Below, piece by piece: positions 8,384-16,286 of a stretch of DNA of 48,136 nucleotides. Source of the DNA: Eubacterium sp. (GTDB taxonomy: Bacteria; Bacillota; Clostridia; Lachnospirales; Lachnospiraceae); contig DNFT01000044.1 in the NCBI GenBank assembly GCA_003486385.1, positions 1-48,136 of the forward strand, given 5' to 3'. Within the stretch, counting starts at the first letter, position 1, and each line of letters opens with the position of its first letter. Position numbers and translations under genes: made by a program. The notes beneath the pieces were generated by a model. That model worked only from the letters and a program-made list of their open reading frames with translations, was not told the origin of the DNA and did no database searches.

Positions 8384-8412
8384 TTGACTTGATAAGGATT
8401 AATGTTTATAAT
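8384..8412 (+). promoter_or_regulatory. Near-consensus promoter of the type VII secretion/signalling operon
   Basis: TTGACT (8384-8389), a 17-base spacer and a perfect TATAAT (8407-8412). Transcription would begin near 8419, leaving an untranslated leader of roughly 85 bases before the PP2C start codon. It is the best promoter in the window and the only clear one I find before a run of about thirty plus-strand genes. Confidence 0.75.
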
Positions 8413-8504
8413 GTGATTTAAAGAAAAAGTGAAAAAAATAGTATTAAAAGTCAATGCAGTGTTGTTCGTAATTGACCGAGGCTTGAAAATGGAGGGCATA
8501 TCGA

Positions 8505-9230
8505 ATGATAACATACACCGTGTTTACCGATAGGGGCGGCAGAGAAGTCAATGAAGATTCGGCAAGAGTATTTGAGAAGGATGGGAAGAAATGTCTCGTT
8601 CTATGTGACGGATTGGGAGGTCATGGTAAGGGGGAGGTCGCATCGGCACTTGTTGTGGAGGCGGTCGGACAGATTTTTAACAGTGCGCAGAAAATAGATG
8701 AGGATTTTCTGCGCAGCGCTTTCCAATTATCGCAGGAGGCACTGATCGATGAACAGATAAGGCAGGATGCCAAGACGGACATGAAGACTACGGCGGTGGC
8801 GATGTATATTGATGGCAATAAGGTGCAGTGGGGCCATGTCGGGGACTCAAGGCTCTATGCATTTGCAAAGAATAAGGTGAAGCTTAGAACACTTGACCAC
8901 AGTGTTCCACAGATGCTTGTGTTTGCAAGGGAGATAAAGGAGAAGCAGATAAGGAATCATCCTGACCGCAACAGACTTCTCCGCGTGATGGGAATTGAAT
9001 GGGAGAAGCCAATGTATGAACTGGCTGAACAGACGCAGCTTGAGAAATATCAGGCTTTTTTGCTGTGCAGTGACGGCTTTTGGGAGCTGATAGATGAGAA
9101 GCAGATGTGTAAGCTGTTAAAGAACAGCAGCACCGTTGAGGAATGGATGCAGGCGATGGTGGAGGTTATAAAGCAGAACGGCATCGGTAAAAATATGGAT
9201 AATTACACGGCAATAGCACTATGGTGTTAG
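8505..9230 (+). CDS. PP2C-family Ser/Thr protein phosphatase
   Basis: This cytoplasmic 241-residue protein is a minimal PP2C (PPM) phosphatase. It has the metal-binding motifs in order: NEDSA near residue 16, CDGLGGHGKGE (Asp35/Gly36), GHVGDSRLY, SDGFWE and a terminal DNYTAIAL. There is no membrane segment. In the PknB/Stp systems of Gram-positives this enzyme removes phosphate from threonines placed by Hanks-type kinases; here it opens an operon with several such kinases and many FHA proteins. The ATG is preceded by ggaggg. A second PP2C gene lies at 28913-29707. Confidence 0.92.
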   Translation: MITYTVFTDRGGREVNEDSARVFEKDGKKCLVLCDGLGGHGKGEVASALVVEAVGQIFNSAQKIDEDFLRSAFQLSQEALIDEQIRQDAKTDMKTTAVAMYIDGNKVQWGHVGDSRLYAFAKNKVKLRTLDHSVPQMLVFAREIKEKQIRNHPDRNRLLRVMGIEWEKPMYELAEQTQLEKYQAFLLCSDGFWELIDEKQMCKLLKNSSTVEEWMQAMVEVIKQNGIGKNMDNYTAIALWC

Positions 9231-9243
9231 TTGGGAGGACATT

Positions 9244-10047
9244 ATGAAGGTCTTGTATGCAAAATGTGAGAACGGGCATTTCTTTGATGCCAACAGCATT
9301 GAAAAATGTCCGAAATGCAGCAGCAGCGTCTACACACTGCTCGGGGAAAAGCAGCATAAGAAGAGCGATAAGGAAGCTAAGGAAAGTAGGGAGAAGAAGG
9401 AAGAAGCTAAGCTTAAGAAGCATGAAAAAAAGGCTGAAAAGCATAAGAAGAATGAAACTTTGGCGGAGCAGCCTGATATGGAGGCAGCAGTAAGCATGGA
9501 GAACGCCGCGAGTGATGCTCCTGCAATGTCGGACGAGGATTCCAAGACATTAAGCTTCTCATCCAATTCGGTAAAATTGAACAGCGGAGGCAATGCGACA
9601 GTAAAGCTTGAGGGAAACGTCAAGACCGTGCCTGAGAATAACGAAGAGAAAAAAGACGACAATAAGACAGTTGCCTTCTGGGATAAGAATACGGATGTAC
9701 AGACAGAGCCTGTTGTCGGCTGGCTGGTATGTATTAAGGGTGCAGAGGCAGGACAGAACTATGTGCTTAAGACAGGAGCCAATAAGGTAGGAAGGCTTGC
9801 CTCGGTTAATGACGTGGTTGTCGCGAAGGACCCTCAGATATCAAGAAAAGAGCATATTGTAATTACATTCGAGCCTAAGCAGAAGAGGTTCTACATACAG
9901 CAGGGCGAAGGTATGGGACTTGCGTACCTTAACGATGAATTGATATGCGGAAGCAGCATTCTTAATGAACGTGACAGAATTGAGATAGGCGCAAGCACGT
10001 TTATATTTGTTCCGCTCTGCGGTGATAACTTTGATTGGAATGAATAA
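9244..10047 (+). CDS. Zinc-ribbon-like plus FHA domain protein
   Basis: The 267-residue protein has three parts. Residues 1-30 carry a C-x3-H ... C-P-x-C metal-binding-like motif (Cys8, His12, Cys22, Cys25). Residues about 38-75 are extremely rich in Lys and Glu and likely form a helix. A Thr/Ser-rich linker follows. Residues about 155-265 form an FHA phosphothreonine-binding domain, starting at VVGWLVCIKG and including KVGRLASVND and ISRKEHIVI; the usual NGT is replaced by AYLND. The same N-terminal motif and GWLVC entry recur at 25178, 29756 and 41450, defining a locus-specific adaptor family. No export signal. It begins 13 bases after the phosphatase gene. Confidence 0.85.
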   Translation: MKVLYAKCENGHFFDANSIEKCPKCSSSVYTLLGEKQHKKSDKEAKESREKKEEAKLKKHEKKAEKHKKNETLAEQPDMEAAVSMENAASDAPAMSDEDSKTLSFSSNSVKLNSGGNATVKLEGNVKTVPENNEEKKDDNKTVAFWDKNTDVQTEPVVGWLVCIKGAEAGQNYVLKTGANKVGRLASVNDVVVAKDPQISRKEHIVITFEPKQKRFYIQQGEGMGLAYLNDELICGSSILNERDRIEIGASTFIFVPLCGDNFDWNE

Positions 10048-10080
10048 CAAGCGTGCAGATGATGCGGGAATGAGGAAGAT

Positions 10081-12024
10081 ATGTACATATGTGAAAATTG
10101 CTTTAAGGAATATGATGAAGGCTATGATATATGTCCGCATTGCGGATATGTAAGGGGTTCAGGAAAAAGGGAAGTATACATGCTAAGGATTGGCGTTACG
10201 TTAAGAAACGGACGCTATATCATCGGTAAGATTCTCGGCAACGGTGGTTTTGGTATCACCTACAAGGCATGGGATACGGTGCTTAACAGATATGTTGCCA
10301 TCAAGGAATTCTATCCGAGCGGAATAGTCAATCGTGTTCCGGGAACCAACAATGTCATGCTGTATGCGGCTAAGAGGGAAAAGGAATATTATGCGCAGAA
10401 GCAGCGATTCTGGGATGAGGCGGTGAATACCAAGAGCTTTAATCAGGATAACAGCAAGCGCAATCATAATATTGTTGACGTACTTGATTACTTTGAAGAG
10501 AACGATACGGCATACTTCGTTATGGAATTCCTGGACGGAGTACCTCTTAATAAATATCTCAAGGAGAAGGGTGGCAAGCTATCGGTGCAGGAGGCAGCAG
10601 ATATTGTACTTAAGATAGCCAATGCACTTATAACCGTTCATGAGAAGGGCTTTGTCCACAGGGATATATCTCCGGATAACATATTCATGTGCAAGGGAGG
10701 TGTCGTAAAGCTTATTGACTTCGGTGCGGCAAGATTTGCTGAGAATGAGGATGCGCAGCTGTCAATCATACTTAAGCCCGGATATGCACCGGCAGAACAG
10801 TACGAGAAGGTAAATGAACAGGGACCATGGACGGATATATATGCACTTGGTGCGACGATGTATCACCTCGTCGTGGGAGAGAGACCGGAGGAGTCGACCA
10901 ATCGTAAGATCAGAGATGAGGTTCTGTCTCCGCATGAGATTGACCCTTCCATATCGGTGAATCTCAGCAACACGATAATGAGGGCGATGGCGGTTGACAG
11001 GCATTTAAGATTCGAGAATGCACAGGAGTTCATCGATGCCATCAACATCTGTCTTAATGAGGGCAAATCAAAGAAAAAGGTATTAAGCCCGGTTCAGTTA
11101 AAGAAGAGAAAGAAGAGAATAAGGAATACAACCATCGGTGCTGCACTGGCGGTTGTACTTGCAGGTTTTTCGATATTTGCATTCAACTTTGAAAAGCAGC
11201 GTGAGGAGGAGACTCTGCCGACGGCGACCATTGAGGTGTGGTGTACGGAGTTCGCGGACGGTACATACGGCTCGATTACGGACAGCTTTGACAGTATTGT
11301 GAACCGATTTAAGGAGAGCTATGACAATGTGACAATCAACGTCACGGCTTTTCCACAGGATGAGTACCTCGATAAGCTGGCTGAGGCTATTGACGAGGGC
11401 AAGGCACCTGACCTGTTCCTGTCATCGGGACTTGATAAGAGCTATCTGACGGATGCTTACAGTCTTGAGAGTCTTGCAAAGAATTACTACAAGAATAACT
11501 GTATTTTCTACAGCCAGTATAATTCCAAGTACCATGACAGCAGACAGATTCCGCTTGGATTTACATACCCTGTTGTGTATGTGAATACGGCACAGCTTGC
11601 ATATGATAAGGATACAGCCAAGAATATGAAGGATATTATCGGCGACGGCACATATGATGAAATGGTATGCACCGACGGTGAAGGCTTCTATGACAAGAAA
11701 TACCCGGCATATGCCGGTTCAACGAGCGACTATTCGGCTGTGCAGTCACATCTTAGTGGAAGCTATGTGATGGTAATACTCACAAGCGACAGCTTCCCGT
11801 TGGAGGGAAGAGGAGATTTCTGCTATGAGTGGAGTATCATGGCGGATGACAAGGACAGCAGGAAGGTTGCGGAAAAATTCCTTGAATATCTGATGACACC
11901 ATATTCGCAGGATGTCCTTCTTGTTCAGGGAAGACAGAATATGCTCCCACTTAACAGAGGCATGCTCGGGGCGTATGTGGACAGCTACGAGGAGTATGAC
12001 GCGCTGTACAGACATGTTAAATAG
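10081..12024 (+). CDS. Transmembrane Ser/Thr kinase fused to an ABC solute-binding-protein-like domain
   Basis: Order in the 647-residue protein: a zinc ribbon (CENC ... CPHCGY, residues 4-22); a Hanks-type kinase domain (about 43-325) with glycine loop GNGGFG, catalytic Lys75 (VAIKEF), HRD 193-195 with ISPDN, DFG 213-215 and a KPGYAPAEQY activation segment; a basic juxtamembrane stretch; one membrane helix (about 350-370); then about 270 external residues. The external part resembles family-1 extracellular solute-binding proteins: IEVWCTEF opening strand, DEYLDKLAEAI, APDLFLSSGL, IPLGFTYPVVYVNT, and near the end AEKFLEYLMTPYSQ. It looks intact and active. A receptor kinase that senses a sugar or other solute is the natural inference. 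Confidence 0.9.
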   Translation: MYICENCFKEYDEGYDICPHCGYVRGSGKREVYMLRIGVTLRNGRYIIGKILGNGGFGITYKAWDTVLNRYVAIKEFYPSGIVNRVPGTNNVMLYAAKREKEYYAQKQRFWDEAVNTKSFNQDNSKRNHNIVDVLDYFEENDTAYFVMEFLDGVPLNKYLKEKGGKLSVQEAADIVLKIANALITVHEKGFVHRDISPDNIFMCKGGVVKLIDFGAARFAENEDAQLSIILKPGYAPAEQYEKVNEQGPWTDIYALGATMYHLVVGERPEESTNRKIRDEVLSPHEIDPSISVNLSNTIMRAMAVDRHLRFENAQEFIDAINICLNEGKSKKKVLSPVQLKKRKKRIRNTTIGAALAVVLAGFSIFAFNFEKQREEETLPTATIEVWCTEFADGTYGSITDSFDSIVNRFKESYDNVTINVTAFPQDEYLDKLAEAIDEGKAPDLFLSSGLDKSYLTDAYSLESLAKNYYKNNCIFYSQYNSKYHDSRQIPLGFTYPVVYVNTAQLAYDKDTAKNMKDIIGDGTYDEMVCTDGEGFYDKKYPAYAGSTSDYSAVQSHLSGSYVMVILTSDSFPLEGRGDFCYEWSIMADDKDSRKVAEKFLEYLMTPYSQDVLLVQGRQNMLPLNRGMLGAYVDSYEEYDALYRHVK

Positions 12025-12060
12025 CTTATAAGAAAATACCCGAAGGAGGAACGAAGGATA

Positions 12061-15000
12061 ATGGAAAAAAGATGCTACGGCTGTATGAAGACATATGATT
12101 CATCACTTAAGGTATGTCCGAACTGCGGCTATGTCGAAGGAAGCAGGCCGGAGAGTCCGCTTCACCTTGCAGGCGGAACGATACTTAACAACCGCTATGA
12201 GGTTGGCAAGGTAATCGGCTACGGCGGATTCGGTGTAACCTACATTGCATGGGACAAGGTGCTTGAACAGAGAGTTGCCATTAAGGAGTACCTTCCAAGT
12301 GAATTCTCAACAAGAGCACCCGGCGTGTCACAGGTGACCGTATACGATGGTGATAAGGGAGAACAGTATGCGGCAGGAATGGATAAGTTCGTGGATGAGG
12401 CAAGGAGACTGGCAAAGTTCACCGATTGTCCGGGCATTGTTAAGGTGTATGACTGCTTTAAGGAAAATCAGACCGCATACATTGCAATGGAATACCTTGA
12501 GGGTGTTACATTGTCACAATATATCAAGGATAAAGGAACGATTCCTCCTGAGGATGCTGTAATGATGCTTCTTCCGGTAATTGATTCACTTGATAAGGTA
12601 AATAAGGCGGGAATCATACACAGAGATATAGCACCTGATAACATTATGGTAACCAAGGACGGTGATGTAAAGCTCATAGACTTCGGTGCCGCAAGATATG
12701 CGACGACGATACACAGCCGAAGCCTTACGGTTATTGTAAAGCCGGGCTATTCACCTGAGGAACAGTACAGAAGCAGAGGAGATCAGGGACCTCACACGGA
12801 TGTATACGCAGTAGGTGCCACTCTGTATAAGATGATAACCGGAGTAACACCTCCGGATGCCATGGAGCGAAGAGCATATCTTGAGAAGGACGGAAAGAAT
12901 ACCTTGCAGCCGCCTTCAAAGTATGTCAAGGGAATATCGAAGAATCTTGACAATGCGATAATGAATGCCATGCATATCCGCGTGGATAAGCGAACTAAGG
13001 ATATGGAGACTCTTATGTATGAGCTCACTACGGAGGATACGGTCAAGCTAACGGACGAGGGCATCAGCAGAGTGTTCGACCCGAGAAAGTGGCCTGTGTG
13101 GCTTAAGATTGCCGTACCTGCCATGGCTGCCGTCGTGCTTGTGCTGTCGGGACTCTTCGCAGCGGGAATCATAGGCTTTAATGCCAACAGACAGGATGAT
13201 ATATACACGGAGCTCGGGATGGTGAGAGTTCCATGGGTTGTCAACAAGGAGCTCGAGGAGGCAAGTGTCAAGCTCAATGAAAAGACACTCTCATACAGCA
13301 TTGCAGGAAAGGAATACTCATCTGACGTGCCTAAGGACAGAGTGCTCACGCAGGATATTGAGGGCGCGATGCCTGTAAAGGAGAATACGGTTCTTAATAT
13401 CACGATAAGCGGCGGAGCTGAGACAAAGACACTGCCAAAGACAGAGGGAAGCAACCGCGATGAGGTGAAAAAAGAGCTTGAGGACATGGGCTTCTCCGTA
13501 ACAGTCCGGGAGGAGTACAGTGACGTAATAGCTGAGGGCGGTATTATCGGACAGAACGTTGACGGAATTGAAGTACATTCCGGTGATGAGATAGAGATTG
13601 GTTCGGAGATTGAGCTTATCGTATCTAAGGGACGTGACCCTCAGACACAGCTCGTTGAGCAGGATATTGTAGTTCCTGACTTTACCGGAATGACCTATGA
13701 TGAAGCACTTGCACAGGCAGAGTCAGCCGGAATAATGATAAGCATTATCGATAAGCGTTACAGTGATAGATATGCTGCTGATGTGATAATGGAGCAGAAT
13801 GCAGAAGCCGGTTCAACAATCAGGAACACGGAGGGCGTAGGACTTGTAATATCTCTCGGAATCAAGCTTGTTAAGGTGCCGGATGTTCAGTATATGAACA
13901 AGGACAGTGCGATAGAAGCCCTCACGGCGAATGAACTTAAATACACAATAGTTGAAGCTGAGAATGAGAATGTAGCAGCGGGAGTTGTCATCTCGCAGAG
14001 CGTTGAGAGAGATTCACAGGTTGCACCGGGAACATCGGTAGAGCTTGTCGTGTCGACAGGACCTTCTAAGAAGGATGTGCCTGATGTTACGGGAATGGAC
14101 GAGGCGGATGCTAAGTCAACGCTTTCGGCATTGGGCTTGGTTGTGAATATATCCTATGCTAACAGTGATACGGTTCCGAACGGAAAGGTAATCAGTCAGA
14201 GCATAACAGGAAGCAAGGCAGCTAAGAAGGGTGACAGTGTTGCACTTGTAGTAAGCAGCGGTGAGACACTCTTCGCAGTTCCTAATGTGATTGGAAGTGA
14301 TCGCGCATCGGCTGAGGCTGCACTTAAGAATGCAGGCTTCTCGTTTATGGTTGATGAGCAGTACAGTGAGACAGTCGCAGCAGGACAGGTAATCAGCCAG
14401 TCTGAGACACCGGGTACCAACATCAAGAAGAACTCCACAGTGCTCATAGTCGTATCTAAGGGAGCACAGATGATTACGGTGCCGAATGTTGTCGGCAAGG
14501 ACAGCGACTCGGCGGTAAAGGCAATGACGGATTCGGGCTTAAGTGTGAGCACCGCTTTGCAGTCGAGTGATACAGTGGCGGCAGGACAGGTTATCAGCCA
14601 GTCCGTAGGTGCCGGCACATCCGTTAAGCCGGGAACACCGGTTACAATTATTGTGTCAAGCGGGGTAGAGCAGGTTGTAGTTCCTAATGTGGCAGGTTCC
14701 ACACTTGCGGACGCACAGAGTGCATTATCAGGCTGTGGTCTGTTTGCAAGTGTAAGTGAACAGTACAGTGATAATGTGGCAGCGGGAGTTGTCATAAGCC
14801 AGAGCGTGGCAGCGGGCTCCTCGGTAAATAAGGGAAGCAGCGTAGGAATAGTGGTATCAAGAGGACCAGAGAATGCGGGAGTTCCTAATGTAATAGGAAG
14901 TGACAGAAGTGCAGCAATAAGTGCTCTTCAGGCAGCAGGCTTTAATGTAAGTGAAGGAGAGGCACAGTACAGTGACTCAGTACCTGCCGGATGTGTAATA

Positions 15001-16227
15001 AGTCAGGACGTTGCAGGTGGTTCACAGGTTAAGAAGGGAACTACGGTAACGATAGTTGTATCTAAGGGACAGGAAATGGTTACGGTTCCTAATGTAACCG
15101 GAATGGATGCAGCAGGTGCGGAGAGCAAGCTTGACCAAAGCGGGCTTAACGTGGCAAGAGGCACTGCGGAGTACAGTGACACAGTACCTGAGGGAAATGT
15201 CATAAGCCAGTCGGTAAGTTTTGGAAGCAGTGTGGCTAAGGGAAGTACGGTCACAATCATTGTCTCCAAGGGTGTGTCAAGCTACACAGTAACCTTCGAT
15301 TCCAATGGCGGAACCAGTGTCAATTCAATGTCAGTAAAGAAGGGCGGTACATTAAGCGGTCTTCCTACACCGACTAAGGATTATTGTAACTTCGCCGGCT
15401 GGACCTACAACGGTTCAAGTGCCGAGGGCATGACTGTGAACGGCAATATGACACTTACAGCGAACTGGACTGACAAGGCAGCAGGTGACTGGATTCTTGA
15501 GGGCAGCGTTCCGGCAGGAGGTAAGGTTGTTGATAATAAGTGGACATATACGTTGACAACTACTGAGACAACATGGTCAACAGAGGCAGCTCTTGATGGT
15601 TGGATGAGGACAGGAAATTATTCAAAGGAAAATCCAATATCAGGAACTGTATATTATATAGAAAACCAACCAGATGGACTCCAAAATCAACAGGGATTAA
15701 GTGTAGGAGTACCTGCTAATTCAGAAAATGAGACTTCTGTATTTGAAATAACATCAAGTGGTAACTTGTATAGTTATTTATATTGGCATTATACATTCGA
15801 TGCTACATTTTCTGGTACAGTATTTCCAGGATATTATGCAACATCAAGAATAGTTTCACAAACAGGTGGAAATGAGTGGACATTTGAGAAATGGGGACAT
15901 GTATATCTTAATCAATATCACGAATTTATAAATGGAAATGCTGGTACAGACTATTATGATACGTTAGATCAGTGTACATACCCTGCTTCAAGAAGTGCAA
16001 AACCTTTTGGTGATGGAACTACTTATTGTTTGGGTGGGTTAAGACTTGGTGCTGAGTATGTTAGCTATTGGTTTTATCGTGTCAATGTATATAGTGCAAC
16101 ATATACACAATATACAAAAATGTTCGAATATATGAAATCCACTTCTGCAAATAAAGAATCTGCTTCAGCTCCAAGTGGTGACGGTATAAGCAATATCCAG
16201 CACTGGGTTCGTTACATACCTAAATAA
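12061..16227 (+). CDS. PASTA-repeat transmembrane Ser/Thr kinase with a foreign-looking C-terminal module
   Basis: The 1388-residue protein has a zinc ribbon (CYGC ... CPNCGY, residues 5-24), a Hanks-type kinase domain (about 45-330; GYGGFG, Lys75, HRD 187-189, DFG 207-209), one membrane helix (about 347-372), ten PASTA units (about 387-1070, the first two divergent), one InlB/Flg_new beta-repeat (FDSNGG ... FAGWTYNG ... LTANW, about 1078-1135) and an unrecognised C-terminal domain of about 240 residues rich in Tyr and Trp. PknB-type kinases usually carry 3-5 PASTA units, which bind muropeptides or lipid II, so ten is unusual. The last roughly 670 bases are visibly more AT-rich than the rest, with different codon use, suggesting replacement of the tail by recombination. 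Confidence 0.9.
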   Translation: MEKRCYGCMKTYDSSLKVCPNCGYVEGSRPESPLHLAGGTILNNRYEVGKVIGYGGFGVTYIAWDKVLEQRVAIKEYLPSEFSTRAPGVSQVTVYDGDKGEQYAAGMDKFVDEARRLAKFTDCPGIVKVYDCFKENQTAYIAMEYLEGVTLSQYIKDKGTIPPEDAVMMLLPVIDSLDKVNKAGIIHRDIAPDNIMVTKDGDVKLIDFGAARYATTIHSRSLTVIVKPGYSPEEQYRSRGDQGPHTDVYAVGATLYKMITGVTPPDAMERRAYLEKDGKNTLQPPSKYVKGISKNLDNAIMNAMHIRVDKRTKDMETLMYELTTEDTVKLTDEGISRVFDPRKWPVWLKIAVPAMAAVVLVLSGLFAAGIIGFNANRQDDIYTELGMVRVPWVVNKELEEASVKLNEKTLSYSIAGKEYSSDVPKDRVLTQDIEGAMPVKENTVLNITISGGAETKTLPKTEGSNRDEVKKELEDMGFSVTVREEYSDVIAEGGIIGQNVDGIEVHSGDEIEIGSEIELIVSKGRDPQTQLVEQDIVVPDFTGMTYDEALAQAESAGIMISIIDKRYSDRYAADVIMEQNAEAGSTIRNTEGVGLVISLGIKLVKVPDVQYMNKDSAIEALTANELKYTIVEAENENVAAGVVISQSVERDSQVAPGTSVELVVSTGPSKKDVPDVTGMDEADAKSTLSALGLVVNISYANSDTVPNGKVISQSITGSKAAKKGDSVALVVSSGETLFAVPNVIGSDRASAEAALKNAGFSFMVDEQYSETVAAGQVISQSETPGTNIKKNSTVLIVVSKGAQMITVPNVVGKDSDSAVKAMTDSGLSVSTALQSSDTVAAGQVISQSVGAGTSVKPGTPVTIIVSSGVEQVVVPNVAGSTLADAQSALSGCGLFASVSEQYSDNVAAGVVISQSVAAGSSVNKGSSVGIVVSRGPENAGVPNVIGSDRSAAISALQAAGFNVSEGEAQYSDSVPAGCVISQDVAGGSQVKKGTTVTIVVSKGQEMVTVPNVTGMDAAGAESKLDQSGLNVARGTAEYSDTVPEGNVISQSVSFGSSVAKGSTVTIIVSKGVSSYTVTFDSNGGTSVNSMSVKKGGTLSGLPTPTKDYCNFAGWTYNGSSAEGMTVNGNMTLTANWTDKAAGDWILEGSVPAGGKVVDNKWTYTLTTTETTWSTEAALDGWMRTGNYSKENPISGTVYYIENQPDGLQNQQGLSVGVPANSENETSVFEITSSGNLYSYLYWHYTFDATFSGTVFPGYYATSRIVSQTGGNEWTFEKWGHVYLNQYHEFINGNAGTDYYDTLDQCTYPASRSAKPFGDGTTYCLGGLRLGAEYVSYWFYRVNVYSATYTQYTKMFEYMKSTSANKESASAPSGDGISNIQHWVRYIPK
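13219..15276 (+). repeat. Ten tandem PASTA-coding units in the kinase gene
   Basis: Units of about 200 bases begin with VPxVxG-type codons and contain a conserved acagtgac and gtaatcagccag core (YSD ... VISQS). Units 3-10 are close to one another; units 1-2 are diverged. Similarity at DNA level makes unit gain or loss by recombination plausible. Two more units of the same type occur in the lipoprotein gene at 42674. Confidence 0.85.
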
Positions 16228-16286
16228 TCTGAAGTTATGGCAGAGCATAGAATAATCATCTGTTCAAAGGAGGAACCATACCATAC

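Noticed and set aside
12792..13487. 231-codon minus-strand frame rich in Ser and Leu
   Set aside because: It lies wholly inside the PASTA kinase gene, has no ribosome binding site and its composition is the typical mirror of a plus-strand coding region.
14196..14795. 199-codon minus-strand frame with repeats
   Set aside because: Its periodicity is only the antisense image of the PASTA-coding repeats.
13219..15276. Regularly spaced similar blocks that could suggest a CRISPR array
   Set aside because: Units are about 200 bases, in frame and translate into PASTA domains; there are no short identical repeats with unique spacers and no cas genes.
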